A program made the translations under genes and the position numbers. A stretch of DNA of 44,355 nt, taken from positions 1-44,355 of the forward strand of contig NZ_JAHLDV010000031.1 of assembly GCF_018861865.1 (NCBI RefSeq), given 5' to 3'. Source of the DNA: Clostridium frigoris (lineage in GTDB: Bacteria; Bacillota; Clostridia; Clostridiales; Clostridiaceae). The notes below the pieces were generated by a model. The model searched no databases. It worked only from the letters and a program-made list of their open reading frames with translations, and was not told where the DNA came from. Positions within the stretch are counted from its first letter, which is position 1. Each line of letters begins with the position of its first letter. Shown piece after piece: positions 32,157-41,481 of this stretch.

Positions 32157-33434
32157 TTATATAACTTTTGAAAGAGCTATTAATATTCCAATTTTAGCAT
32201 GATCAAATGTTAATCCGCCCTGTAAATATGCTATATAAGGTTCTCTTATTGGAGCATCTGCAGATAATTCTATAGATGACCCTTGAATAAAGGCACCTGC
32301 TGCCATTATAACTTTATCTTCGTATCCTGGCATATCCCATGGTTCACACTGGGCAAATGAATCAATTGGAGAACCTGCTTGTATTCCTTTTATGAAATTA
32401 ACTAACATTTCCTTATTCCCAAATTTAATAGCCTGAATTATATCACTTCTTCTATCAGTATATTTAGGAAGAACTTCAAACCCCGCAAGTTCCATAATTC
32501 TTGCACAGAAAATAGCACCCTTCAATGCCTCCATAGTTACGTGTGGGGCTAGAAACAATCCTTGAAATAAAGAACGCATTACTCCAAATGTTGAACCACA
32601 TTCTCCACCTATGCCTGGAATTGTTAGTCTATATGAAGCTTGCACAACATATTCTTCTTTACCTGCAATGTATCCACCTGTTGGTGCAATTCCACCACCA
32701 ATATTTTTTATTAAAGAACCCGCAACTAAATCTGCACCAACATCTGTAGGTTCTGTAGTTTCAATAAATTCTCCATAACAATTATCTACAAAACAAATTA
32801 CATTTGGATTTATAGCTTTTGCTGCTTTTATAATTTCTTCTATTTCACAAATTAATAAAGCTTTTCTCCATCCATATCCAGTAGATCTTTGAATATGAAC
32901 GAGCTTTATTGATTTATCTTCAATCATTGTTTTTTTCATTAGCTCTATATCAACCTTAGAATTATTTAATTCTAATTGTTTATATTTAACACCAAAATCT
33001 TTTAATGATCCTATATCTTTCTTATTAGTTATGCCAATTATGTTATGTAATGTATCATAAGGAGTTCCACATACAGAAAGCATGGTATCATTAGGTCTTA
33101 AATTACCAAACAATGCTGCCCCAATTGCATGTGTCCCATTAACAAAATGTGGCCTAACTAATGCACTTTCACAATTAAAAATTCTTGCATATACTTTATC
33201 TAATGAATCTCGTCCTATATCTCCATAACCGTATCCAGAAGAATTTGTAAAATGAGATTCACTAATTCTCTCATCTTGAAGTGCAGTCAAAACCTTAAGT
33301 TGGTTAAACTCACGTACTTCATCAAGCTTTTCAAATTCTCCTTGCACATCTTTTATTGCTATATCATAGAGTCCTATCGTTTTTAAATTTATTTTATACT
33401 TCTTTTGAAGGTATTCTTTTGTAATATCTAACAT
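32157..33434 (-). CDS. Methionine gamma-lyase family / aluminium resistance-type PLP protein
   Basis: This 425-residue, PLP-dependent fold-type I enzyme is of the YnbB (aluminium resistance) family. Visible are YGYGDIGRDSLDKVYARIF, AALFGNLRPNDTMLSVCGTPYDTL, the Asp region CFVDNCYGEFIE and the PLP-lysine-type motif GSLIKNIGGGIAPTGGYIAG. It is related to Cys/Met-metabolism lyases; the true substrate is unclear and the aluminium label is historical. ATG preceded by an atypical GGGGACATGGATC leader. The SDR-like gene ends 72 nt upstream, so co-transcription is possible. Confidence 0.9.
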   Translation of the reverse strand: MLDITKEYLQKKYKINLKTIGLYDIAIKDVQGEFEKLDEVREFNQLKVLTALQDERISESHFTNSSGYGYGDIGRDSLDKVYARIFNCESALVRPHFVNGTHAIGAALFGNLRPNDTMLSVCGTPYDTLHNIIGITNKKDIGSLKDFGVKYKQLELNNSKVDIELMKKTMIEDKSIKLVHIQRSTGYGWRKALLICEIEEIIKAAKAINPNVICFVDNCYGEFIETTEPTDVGADLVAGSLIKNIGGGIAPTGGYIAGKEEYVVQASYRLTIPGIGGECGSTFGVMRSLFQGLFLAPHVTMEALKGAIFCARIMELAGFEVLPKYTDRRSDIIQAIKFGNKEMLVNFIKGIQAGSPIDSFAQCEPWDMPGYEDKVIMAAGAFIQGSSIELSADAPIREPYIAYLQGGLTFDHAKIGILIALSKVI

Positions 33435-33506
33435 GATCCATGTCCCCTTTGTATTATGTATTTTAATTTACCTTATTAATAATAACATACATCTACTCTA
33501 TTTTAT

Positions 33507-34172
33507 TCATATTGTGCCCTTTATTTGAATTACCTCAGAATCAAAGGCTTCTATTCCTGCTTTTTCTTCTACTGCAACTTTATACATAGCTTTTGCCACA
33601 GTATTTCCGTATACAGGTTTATATTTTTTAAAAGTGCCGTTAAATATAAAGGGAATGCATTTTGAAATAACTTCTGCTGCTTTTTCACCAACTCTAAATT
33701 CTGATCTATCTCCTAACAGTAAAGAAGGCCTAAAAATTTTAAGGCCTCTTAACCATAAATTGCTAATGTCAGTTTCCATTTGACCTTTAACTTTCTTATA
33801 GAAAACAGCAGACTTTATATTAGCTCCCATTGCTGAAATTACAAGAAATTGGGATACATCATTTTCCTTTGCTTTCTTAACTAAAGAAACTATATATTCC
33901 AAATCAACTCTTTTAAAAGCTTCTTTACTCTTAGCTTTTTTTATCGTTGTTCCAAGGCAGCAAAATATATGATTAACCCTATCTTCAAGCTTATAGGTAT
34001 CTAGCAATTCAAAATTAATTATTTTCTCTTCAAGCTTTTTATTATTTATTCCTGTAGATTTTCTAACCCAAACTATCACCTTTTCATACTCAGGAGCTTC
34101 TAATAAAACATTAACTAAATTTCCTCCAACAAGTCCTGTAGCTCCAACTACCAAAGCAATTTTCTTTTCCAT
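33507..34172 (-). CDS. NAD(P)-binding SDR-like oxidoreductase
   Basis: This 221-residue Rossmann protein begins VVGATGLVGGNLVNVLLE (GxxGxxG). It contains CCLGTTIKKAKSKEAFKRVDLEY, LVISAMGANIKSAVFYKKVKGQMET (YxxxK in FYKKVKG) and RPSLLLGDRSEFR, as in the HTATIP2/TIP30-like atypical SDR group. Substrate unknown. AGAAGGAG precedes the ATG. It starts 22 nt after the second AAA ATPase gene and is probably in the same operon. Confidence 0.87.
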   Translation of the reverse strand: MEKKIALVVGATGLVGGNLVNVLLEAPEYEKVIVWVRKSTGINNKKLEEKIINFELLDTYKLEDRVNHIFCCLGTTIKKAKSKEAFKRVDLEYIVSLVKKAKENDVSQFLVISAMGANIKSAVFYKKVKGQMETDISNLWLRGLKIFRPSLLLGDRSEFRVGEKAAEVISKCIPFIFNGTFKKYKPVYGNTVAKAMYKVAVEEKAGIEAFDSEVIQIKGTI

Positions 34173-34194
34173 ACTTACTCTCCTTCTTTAGTTT

Positions 34195-35751
34195 TTATTT
34201 TTCATTATTCTTAACTTCTTCAATAATTTCTCTAACTGTTTCCATTAACTCCTCCCCCACTTTTTTATACTCAATTTCAAATTTTTCATTTTGATTTTTT
34301 ATAAAGTACATTAAAGCATAATAAGTAGGCTTAAATTTATCATTTAGCATTAATTCTTTTTCATTAAATATATTTAATAATGAGTTATACTGTTTTTTAG
34401 CCATTAATAATATAAAATACTCATTAATAAACTTATTATATTTATCTGTATCATTGGCCACTTGTAAAAATAAACGAGCCTTTTGCATGGATTCTTCTAT
34501 TTTATCCTTAAGAAGTAAGGTTTTCGATAATTCATAGACAGTGCTAAAATCCTTGCTTTCAGTTTTATTAATTAAAGTTTCCCTACTACACCAGGTTCCT
34601 AAAAAATCCACAAGCCATAACACCTGCTGTTTTTCTTTTTCGCCTCCAAATCTTATGAGATACCAGACGTTAAAGAATCGGTCCTTAATTTGATACATAT
34701 AATTTTTCTTATTTACAGGTATTTTATTTATTACACCATTCTTTTCTAATTGATTTAGCTGAGCGGACACTTCTTTGCTTTGCATTCTTATTATACCTGC
34801 AATTTCTTTTGTAGTTATACAATCAAAGTTTAACGCTATAATATCAACAATTTCTTGTTGCACTGGAGATAAATTATCCATAACTTGTTTATAAATAGGT
34901 GTTAGTCTATCGGATAATGTATCTATGTCTTTAAAGACGAGTCCCATATTGCAACGTACACTATTGAAAAGTAATGACATTATTCTAGGCACACCACCAG
35001 TTAATCTTCTAAATGCTTCTATTTTTCCTTTATTGCTTTTGATTAGCTCGTTCATATCTTTCTTATTAAAACTTTCTCCTAATTTCTCAAGAAATTTATT
35101 AGTTTCCTCGGTAGTTAAGCCTTTCAACTTTATTATTTTAAAGAAGTCATAAAAAGGTTTATCATAATCAAAAGTAAATTCTAAAACATCTGAGGATGCT
35201 CCTATAAAACGAATCTCAGCAGAGGTTAATAAGATTTCTCTAAGTTTTTGTTGCTCAATAAGTTTAAACTTTTTCAAGATATATTCAGTATTATCTATTA
35301 GAAGTATTAATTTTTTATTTTTTTCCTTAAGTCTTTGTTCTATTATTTTAAAACAGATATCTTCGTAGTCATCTTCCTTGCTATGTTTATACATTTGATC
35401 ATAAAGGCCTATAAATTCATTACTTTCTAGTTCAAGATCTTGTGCTACTACCTCCCAAAGCTTAAATAATCTACGTATATTATATTGTTCCTCTGGTAAT
35501 ATAACAGGAATAAGTCTTTCTTTTAACTGTGTATCCCCTTTTATTTCAAAGTATAACCTTTTAAGTAAGGTTGTTTTACCATACCCCTTTTGAGCCTCTA
35601 TCATATAATGCTGCTCTGGATATATCATATCTGAACTTTTTATATCATTTATAATTTTTTGAAATTCTTTTTTCCTTATTACAAAGCTATCAACTAGCTC
35701 TTTCTCTGTTAAATTATTGGGGTTATAAAAACTTACACTACTAGTTTGCAT
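34195..35751 (-). CDS. AAA ATPase with winged helix and C-terminal helical region (pair, gene 2)
   Basis: This 518-residue P-loop ATPase has Walker A EAQKGYGKTTLLKRL (about 53-67), Walker B LILLIDNTEYIL (about 146), a sensor stretch IRFIGASSD and GGVPRIMSLL. A winged helix follows (about 300-360; ITTKEIAGIIRMQSKEVSAQLNQLEKNGVI), then the RFFNVWYLIRFG motif typical of archaeal-type (PF01637-like) ATPases. A TPR-like tail of about 130 residues ends the protein. The start overlaps the upstream ATPase gene by 11 nt, so the two are translated together. Role unknown; could be regulatory or defensive, which is inference. Confidence 0.75.
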   Translation of the reverse strand: MQTSSVSFYNPNNLTEKELVDSFVIRKKEFQKIINDIKSSDMIYPEQHYMIEAQKGYGKTTLLKRLYFEIKGDTQLKERLIPVILPEEQYNIRRLFKLWEVVAQDLELESNEFIGLYDQMYKHSKEDDYEDICFKIIEQRLKEKNKKLILLIDNTEYILKKFKLIEQQKLREILLTSAEIRFIGASSDVLEFTFDYDKPFYDFFKIIKLKGLTTEETNKFLEKLGESFNKKDMNELIKSNKGKIEAFRRLTGGVPRIMSLLFNSVRCNMGLVFKDIDTLSDRLTPIYKQVMDNLSPVQQEIVDIIALNFDCITTKEIAGIIRMQSKEVSAQLNQLEKNGVINKIPVNKKNYMYQIKDRFFNVWYLIRFGGEKEKQQVLWLVDFLGTWCSRETLINKTESKDFSTVYELSKTLLLKDKIEESMQKARLFLQVANDTDKYNKFINEYFILLMAKKQYNSLLNIFNEKELMLNDKFKPTYYALMYFIKNQNEKFEIEYKKVGEELMETVREIIEEVKNNEK

Positions 35752-36916
35752 ACTTTTTACACCACCACATTCTTAATATTGGAGAAGTAAATGTATAAAA
35801 TTTCCTCTCATCATCATTATTTATATATCCATCATCTATAAGAGTATTTAAGAGATCTTTATATGTTTCGCAAAGATTATATTTCACAGCTAAATTGTGT
35901 ATTTCATTATAAGTTATCTTCTTAGCCTCTGATGTGGATATTAGATCTAATGTTTCTATAATGAATTTATAATCATTATTTTTGTACACCACAAGTCTCT
36001 CATGCCAACTACTAAATTTATTGTTTTCTTCTATCATGCGTTTAATTGCAACATCTACTGATTTATTATGTATGACGCATAAATTATCTTCATCATAAAT
36101 ATCCTGAATTTTATCCATAGCAAGTTGAATATAAAAAGGAATTAACCACTTAATCTCATTAAGCATATGATTTATAGTACCCTCGTCCATAGTAAAATCT
36201 AGTCCTTTAAGTAGCTCATTTATAAGATTTTTACCTTCTGATTCACTTAGTGGAGTGACTTTTACTATGTCTAGGTCATTTATAAACTTTGAAGAATCCA
36301 TTCGTCTTGCAATACCCTCGAGGCTTATGGAACCTGTATATATAAATTGAAATTTATTATTTATATCACTATTTTGTCTTAAAACTCTATTACTCTGGAG
36401 GAGATGAACTGCATATGAGGTGCCTTCCTTTTGTTGAATGTTTTCTATTGTTTGAGCAAATTCATCTATCATTATAATTAATTTGTGCCCTTCTAAATCA
36501 ATAGTTCTCATGATTTCTATAAATTTGTCATAATAATTATATTCAATATTTTTGCTAAACTTAACGGAATCTATACCAACCTCATCTATGCTTTTGAAAA
36601 CATTTTTAGCTATATCCTTTATAGAATTAATTACTTTATCTCTTTTTCTTATTGAATCACAATTTAAAATAGCCTTTACAATTTCCTTATAATACTTATT
36701 CTCGTTATATACTGACTCTGTAATTACATAAACTACATAGTACTTCTCCCTTGGGTTATCTTCTACATATCTCATTAAAGATGTCTTTCCTACTCTTCTT
36801 GGAGCTGAAATTATAATGCTACTATCTGAATCAATTTTTCTCCATAATTTGTTTATTAGAATAGGTCTCTTGAAAAAGTTTTCACCTCGTGCAGCTTGAC
36901 CAGTTGTAATTTTCAT
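35741..36916 (-). CDS. AAA ATPase of the archaeal-type family (pair, gene 1)
   Basis: This 391-residue protein begins with a FFKRPILINKLWRKI-type lead-in, then Walker A SAPRRVGKTSLM (about 38-50), Walker B KLIIMIDEFAQTI (about 150), sensor QFIYTGSISL, a winged-helix-like part near 310-375 (ITYNEIHNLAVKYNLCETYKDLLNTLIDDGYI) and the family C-terminal FTSPILRMWW. The start ATG at 36916 follows AGGAGG. It has a near-perfect SigA promoter containing a perfect inverted repeat, so expression is probably tightly repressed or induced. Its partner is the overlapping second ATPase. Confidence 0.78.
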   Translation of the reverse strand: MKITTGQAARGENFFKRPILINKLWRKIDSDSSIIISAPRRVGKTSLMRYVEDNPREKYYVVYVITESVYNENKYYKEIVKAILNCDSIRKRDKVINSIKDIAKNVFKSIDEVGIDSVKFSKNIEYNYYDKFIEIMRTIDLEGHKLIIMIDEFAQTIENIQQKEGTSYAVHLLQSNRVLRQNSDINNKFQFIYTGSISLEGIARRMDSSKFINDLDIVKVTPLSESEGKNLINELLKGLDFTMDEGTINHMLNEIKWLIPFYIQLAMDKIQDIYDEDNLCVIHNKSVDVAIKRMIEENNKFSSWHERLVVYKNNDYKFIIETLDLISTSEAKKITYNEIHNLAVKYNLCETYKDLLNTLIDDGYINNDDERKFYTFTSPILRMWWCKKYAN

Positions 36917-36948
36917 AATTAGCACCTCCTGCATTCCTTATATTTACA

Positions 36949-37004
36949 ATTATACTTGACAAAAAATATATTGTCAAGTAATTTAACAAAATATTTTTTG
37001 TCAA
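36949..37004 (-). promoter_or_regulatory. Consensus SigA promoter with embedded 14-bp inverted repeat
   Basis: On the minus strand TTGACA (36972-36977), 17 nt, TATAAT (36949-36954). TTGACAAAAAATAT at 36956-36969 and its exact complement at 36991-37004 bracket the -35, one arm lying in the spacer. This suits a repressor or activator site for the ATPase operon. Confidence 0.7.
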
Positions 37005-37035
37005 TTTAAATAAGGAACTAAAAAATAAATATTTC

Positions 37036-37797
37036 TTATGTAACCTTATTCATCTTTTTATACCCAAAACAATAAAATAAGAAACTACCTATTGAAAATA
37101 ATATTAAATCATACAATATAATCCCTATACCTGTTATTTTACTGTATATATCAATTTGAAATAATGACATAACATTTAACTGCTCAACTAACCCAGTGCT
37201 TGGTAATATAACCCCTGTAACTACCACATAAAACAAAGGTAATAACAGTATCAAAAATTTACTTTTTGTTAACGTTGATATTCCTAAAATAAATGTTGAA
37301 AATGAAGCTGCACTAATAAAGGTTATAAAGAGTGAAATAATAATATAAGCAATTTTAGACTTATTATAAATAGGACTAAATGCCCCCACAACATCTGTAT
37401 GAATATTGTTAATGCCATAAGCACTGATTAAAAATATAAGTAATATAGTATTAGTTATTAAAAATACAAACCCACTAACTAAGGCATTTACTATCAAACG
37501 ACTAGTGAAATACACTTTTGGCTTTACTATTGTAAAAAGTTTGTTAAAAACATCCTTTTCCTTATCTATAATATAAGAATTAGAAAATGGAATACTAGCA
37601 AGTAATGGGGCGATAAAAGGAAGATAACTAAAACCACCAATTCTTATAAAATAATTAATGCCATCCACTCCAGGATGTGGGAATTTAATTTCACTGAAAT
37701 AAGGTATTAATAGCAATACTAAAACTATTAGACTTGCTATTAAACTTTTTTTATAAAAAAAAGCTCTTTTAAAATCAAATTTTAAAAATGTTTTCAT
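37036..37797 (-). CDS. ABC-2-type membrane permease-like protein
   Basis: This 253-residue protein has six membrane segments (about 15-35, 55-72, 98-125, 142-172, 178-200, 225-243). The layout, with an N-terminal FLKFDFKRAFFYKKSLIAS start, is that of ABC-2/ABC-type exporter permeases. No ATPase gene of the ABC type is adjacent. It follows the anti-sigma gene by about 50 nt on the same strand and may be the output or a signalling part of that locus. Confidence 0.7.
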   Translation of the reverse strand: MKTFLKFDFKRAFFYKKSLIASLIVLVLLLIPYFSEIKFPHPGVDGINYFIRIGGFSYLPFIAPLLASIPFSNSYIIDKEKDVFNKLFTIVKPKVYFTSRLIVNALVSGFVFLITNTILLIFLISAYGINNIHTDVVGAFSPIYNKSKIAYIIISLFITFISAASFSTFILGISTLTKSKFLILLLPLFYVVVTGVILPSTGLVEQLNVMSLFQIDIYSKITGIGIILYDLILFSIGSFLFYCFGYKKMNKVT

Positions 37798-37846
37798 TTT
37801 TTTACTCCTCTCATTTATAAATTATATAAGCAGTTGATATTGATAA

Positions 37847-38893
37847 TTAGTATTTATCAACCACTGCTCCAAGGCTAGAAGCCTTAATAAAAGATTTATT
37901 TTTAAGAAGTGTTAAAGAATCTTTATCACCAGTAACGACAACTCCTAAAATTTTTATATTATCTTTCGTAATTTTTACTTTATCCGTGCTTAACTTACTA
38001 AACAGAGTTTTATATACTTCTTGATAGGTTCCTTTATTTGTTTTTCCAGAGGAAATTGTATCAATAAAGTCTTTCTCAGGTGTTTCTTTATTTTTATCTG
38101 CTTCATCTATTGCTTTAATACCATATACCTCATTCTCATATAGTATAATACTAGGGCTTATTTGTTTTTCTCTTTTATTTACTGGTATCTCCTCTTCATT
38201 TGCTATTTTTTCAATATGAGAACCCAATTCAGTGACTTCACTTTTCGTATACGTATCCACCCAATACCAATTCAGTGTTACGTTTTGTGGTATCATATCC
38301 TTCACCTGAGAAATAATATAAGGTTTATCAAATGATAACGAGATTTCCATAACTTTATCTTCTCCAATTTTATTAAGTATTGCTAGATCGTCTCTATATT
38401 TAGTATATTTTACATTAGGATGGTAAAATTGCATTAGATTTTTGCCGACATTGTTATATCTTTTAGATTGTTCATCTCCACTAGCCTCATATAACAATCC
38501 ACTAATATCACCATAAAGGCCATTTATTAACGGAACATAGCTATAAGATTCTTTGTTGTTACCATCAACAATAGCTTTGTTCCCTAAAAATCTATAAGTA
38601 ACATAATCAAATTCACCAGTCAAAAGTCCATCATCCATTTGGTTACTTCCAATATATGAATTAGGGTGGGCTATTCTGTAATAATTTTCTAGCTCGATTT
38701 TCTTAGTATTTCCCAATTCGTTTAAAGTTGTAGCATTAAAGATTAAACCAACAAAACTTGCTACTGTGAATACTAATATACTAGTTATAACACCTCTTAT
38801 GATAGAGAAAAGTTTTGCCTTTTTTATAACCTTATCAAAATTAGACGGACCTTTATCTTCAAACAATTCTTCTAATTTTTCTTCATCATTCAT
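37847..38893 (-). CDS. Anti-sigma factor (Sigma_reg_N/Sigma_reg_C type)
   Basis: This 348-residue protein has a cytoplasmic N-terminus (about 1-28; DEEKLEELFEDKGPSNFDKVIKKAKLF), one membrane segment (about 30-50; IIRGVITSILVFTVASFVGLIF) and a large extracytoplasmic domain. Sections such as FLGNKAIVDG, VTLNWYWVDTYTKSEV and VYGIKAIDEADK match the sigma-regulator N/C-terminal domain family. It binds an ECF sigma factor until a signal arrives. The ATG at 38893 overlaps the sigma gene stop by 8 nt; the sigma gene is frameshifted, so its partner may be non-functional. Confidence 0.82.
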   Translation of the reverse strand: MNDEEKLEELFEDKGPSNFDKVIKKAKLFSIIRGVITSILVFTVASFVGLIFNATTLNELGNTKKIELENYYRIAHPNSYIGSNQMDDGLLTGEFDYVTYRFLGNKAIVDGNNKESYSYVPLINGLYGDISGLLYEASGDEQSKRYNNVGKNLMQFYHPNVKYTKYRDDLAILNKIGEDKVMEISLSFDKPYIISQVKDMIPQNVTLNWYWVDTYTKSEVTELGSHIEKIANEEEIPVNKREKQISPSIILYENEVYGIKAIDEADKNKETPEKDFIDTISSGKTNKGTYQEVYKTLFSKLSTDKVKITKDNIKILGVVVTGDKDSLTLLKNKSFIKASSLGAVVDKY

Positions 38894-39252
38894 TATACAT
38901 AACACCCCACTTATTTTTAAATTGCTCTCTTGCTCTAAATAAATATGTTTTCACTGTACTTTCATTTATATCTAAGACGTTAGATATTTCTTTATAGGAT
39001 AAGTCCATATTATATTTTAGAATCAATAAATTTTTTTGTTCTACACAGATCATAATATCTATTAATTGCAACTCTAAAAAGCCATGATGATATTTGAGAA
39101 ACATCTATTCCATCAATATATTTTAATGCTTTATAAAAAGTATCTTGTGTTATATCCTCTGCATCCTCCTGATTGCAACCTAACTTTATTAAATAACAAT
39201 GTATAATATTCATCTTATCCATAAATATTTTGCTTATTAAATCATTTTTCAT
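38886..39252 (-). pseudogene. ECF sigma factor, frameshifted at an A7 tract and short
   Basis: Region 2 is in one frame from the ATG at 39252 (GCNQEDAEDITQDTFYKALKYI, ISSWLFRVAINRYYDLCR). Region 4 is in the +1 frame (LILKYNMDLSYKEISNVLDINESTVKTYLFRAREQF). The shift falls at seven T on the plus strand (A7 in the mRNA) at 39031-39037; removing one A gives a continuous CRTKNLLILKYNMD. Even so only about 121 residues result, where ECF factors are 160-190, so the linker between regions 2 and 4 seems deleted. It is either decayed, expressed by slippage, or a sequencing error. It overlaps the anti-sigma gene. Confidence 0.8.
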
Positions 39253-39398
39253 TTTATCCCCCTAACCTAAAGCAAAATATATGTTGAAATAACCATTTCA
39301 GAAGTCCCTCTATTACTAAAACGATTATAGGGCTAAAAAGTATACAACTAATTCATATATTGTTTTAATAGTATAATTTAGTTGCTTTTTAGAACATT

Positions 39399-39435
39399 TA
39401 AAAAACTATAAGAATTTATTATAAACTCTTATAGT
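39399..39435 (-). terminator. Terminator after ADP-ribosylglycohydrolase gene
   Basis: ACTATAAGA (39405-39413) and TCTTATAGT (39427-39435), followed on the minus strand by TTTTTTAAATG. Confidence 0.75.
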
Positions 39436-39536
39436 TCTTATAGGTGTAAATTGTAAATTACTTATTAAAACTAAATTCATATTTTTACAAAAGTCATGAG
39501 TATTCTTTTCACTCCCATAAATTATCTATCGGTAAA

Positions 39537-40496
39537 TCACATTTTTGAGACAGCTACGTTAAGTTGATTGGCAAGATTTTCAACATAATCACGTTTCCCT
39601 ATAACAGCAAGCCATTCTTTTGGAATACTATCATAACCATAATATAGCCCAGCAAGGCCGCCTGCAACCGCTGCAACAGTATCTGTATCCTCACCAAGAT
39701 TAACAGCTAATAAAACGCAGTCCTTGTAGTTTTTAGAATTAAGTAAGCACCAAATTGCAGCCTCAAGCGTATCAACCACATACCCACTACTTTTAATATC
39801 TTTGACAGGTGTTTTAGAAAAATTCATATTGCTCAGTCTTTTATAACAAGGCAGTTCATCAGCAAACTCATCATGTCTTTTGTAATAATCTAGTGCACTA
39901 TGAATACCCTTTTCAATTGCTGCCACAAGATCTATATCTTCTGTTATTCTGCTAGCAACAGATATGTATATTCCACAGGCAATTAAGCTACGTTTATGTG
40001 CATGAGTAAGTGATGAAACATTGTGAATTATGTTCATCGCTTCATCATTTTCAGTTATATCTTTTCCATAAATAGATTGAAGATAAAATACAATAGGCAA
40101 AATTCTCATAAGAGATCCATTACCGTTATCACTATCAGCTAGGCCCCCACACTCTAATGGCGATATTCCATTTGCATACCTAGTCAATGCTTTTCTTGTT
40201 GCATTTCCAACATCAAATACCTCTCCATATGGAGTATAATCACCTGCATTAATCCACTTACTAAAGTTATTCATTATATCGTTATAATTAAGCCCCTTAG
40301 AAAGGCTATCTATTAGACATAACGTCATACTCGTATCATCAGACCATGTCCCAGCTTTCTGGTTATAGGTGCCAAATGAGCGCATATCAATTACGCGATT
40401 TTGTATAAGCGTTTCTCTGTTTTCAAATTCAACTGGCACACCTATTGCATCAGCAACACATGAACCCATTACACTATTTAATATATTGTTTATCAT
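39537..40496 (-). CDS. ADP-ribosylglycohydrolase family protein
   Basis: This 319-residue protein has the DraG/MacroD-independent ARH fold signatures: MGSCVADAIGVPVEF near the N-terminus, metal ligands in WSDDTSMTLCLIDSL (about 52), GNGSLMRILP, THAHKRSLIACG, and the C-terminal LGEDTDTVAAVAGGLAGLYYG with Asp ligands. It removes ADP-ribose from proteins or other acceptors. Start at 40496 behind GGGGAG. The zinc-ribbon gene 45 nt upstream on the same strand is probably in the same operon, and no ADP-ribosyltransferase is adjacent. Confidence 0.93.
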   Translation of the reverse strand: MINNILNSVMGSCVADAIGVPVEFENRETLIQNRVIDMRSFGTYNQKAGTWSDDTSMTLCLIDSLSKGLNYNDIMNNFSKWINAGDYTPYGEVFDVGNATRKALTRYANGISPLECGGLADSDNGNGSLMRILPIVFYLQSIYGKDITENDEAMNIIHNVSSLTHAHKRSLIACGIYISVASRITEDIDLVAAIEKGIHSALDYYKRHDEFADELPCYKRLSNMNFSKTPVKDIKSSGYVVDTLEAAIWCLLNSKNYKDCVLLAVNLGEDTDTVAAVAGGLAGLYYGYDSIPKEWLAVIGKRDYVENLANQLNVAVSKM

Positions 40497-40541
40497 TCTT
40501 TCTCCCCTTTCATATATGTATCATTTAAATTTGTTATAAAC

Positions 40542-41159
40542 CTAACATATACTCTCACCTATGAATTTCCCCATAATTTTTTTAAATTTGTTCCAGTATG
40601 GTGGATATTCATTACTACCACACTTACTAATTTTATTACTATCAGAAAAACTTATTTTAAGATTCCACTGTGTTCCGTCACATATATCATTATCATAATA
40701 TTTATCTTTCCAACAGCTTATTTCTAAAGTAGTTAGTGCTTTTATAAAATCAAACCATTGTTCTGATGACAGAGGTATTTCTTTTAATAAGATATCTGGA
40801 TTAAGATTAACATCACTCTTTGGATGTTTTAAATCTACAAACATTCCACCTGAAGTTTCTGCATACCTGATTAGCTTATTTTTTCTCTTTCCATCAATCA
40901 ATATAAATTGAGATGTACCAAAATATCCACCCACGGAAAATTTAAACAAGGTCATCTCAGATAAAGGATATGGTTCATTGTAACCAAAATTCTGTTCGCA
41001 GATTTTGCAATGTCTAGACGGATTTGTTATTGTAAGACAACAACCACCTAATACTAAATCTCCTCGTTTCGCTGATTCAAATGCTTCACTCGTTGGCATA
41101 CCATATAGTATCTTCACCGTATCCGTTGAACCACAAGCAGGACATCTTTTCTTAGTCAT
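40542..41159 (-). CDS. Zinc-ribbon protein of unknown function
   Basis: This 205-residue protein has an N-terminal zinc ribbon (about 5-62; CPACGS and CKICEQNFG) with GDLVLGGCCLTITNPSRHC in between. A soluble C-terminal domain (about 70-200) is rich in aromatic residues (SSEQWFDFIKALTTLEISCWKDKYYD, NEYPPYWNKFKKIMGKF). I recall similar proteins next to ADP-ribosylglycohydrolases in clostridia, but no function. Start behind AGGGGTG. Located just left of the IS21 insertion, apparently intact. Confidence 0.7.
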   Translation of the reverse strand: MTKKRCPACGSTDTVKILYGMPTSEAFESAKRGDLVLGGCCLTITNPSRHCKICEQNFGYNEPYPLSEMTLFKFSVGGYFGTSQFILIDGKRKNKLIRYAETSGGMFVDLKHPKSDVNLNPDILLKEIPLSSEQWFDFIKALTTLEISCWKDKYYDNDICDGTQWNLKISFSDSNKISKCGSNEYPPYWNKFKKIMGKFIGESIC

Positions 41160-41481
41160 CTATGTCACCCCTTCTGTTTACAAACCTTTAATAGATTTAT
41201 CTTTTCTTGCTTGATTTTGTCTCTGTTAATTTCTAACTATAAGAATAATGATCATATTTTATCTAAAAAATTTAAAGTTGAGGCTGAGAAGTATTGGAAT
41301 AAGAATGTTTAGAGGATTAATTGAAAGTATCACTTACCTCTTTTATATAGGTAAGTGATACTTGTTGATATACAATGAATATTGACCCCCCTTTTACATT
41401 GAATGTTGACCCCAGCACCTTAAAATATTATTCTTATGAGTGAGTAGATTAATTAACTCATAAGGAGGAATCAGAGTGTAG
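41160..41481. other. Gap between zinc-ribbon gene and istA
   Basis: It contains the zinc-ribbon promoter region, the 14-bp hairpin at 41325-41363, the left end of the IS21 element and its leader. No gene is supported. Confidence 0.5.
41325..41363. terminator. 14-bp hairpin abutting the IS left end
   Basis: AAGTATCACTTACC (41325-41338) and GGTAAGTGATACTT (41350-41363); ends within a few bases of the IS boundary. Probably a host terminator next to which the element inserted. Confidence 0.55.
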
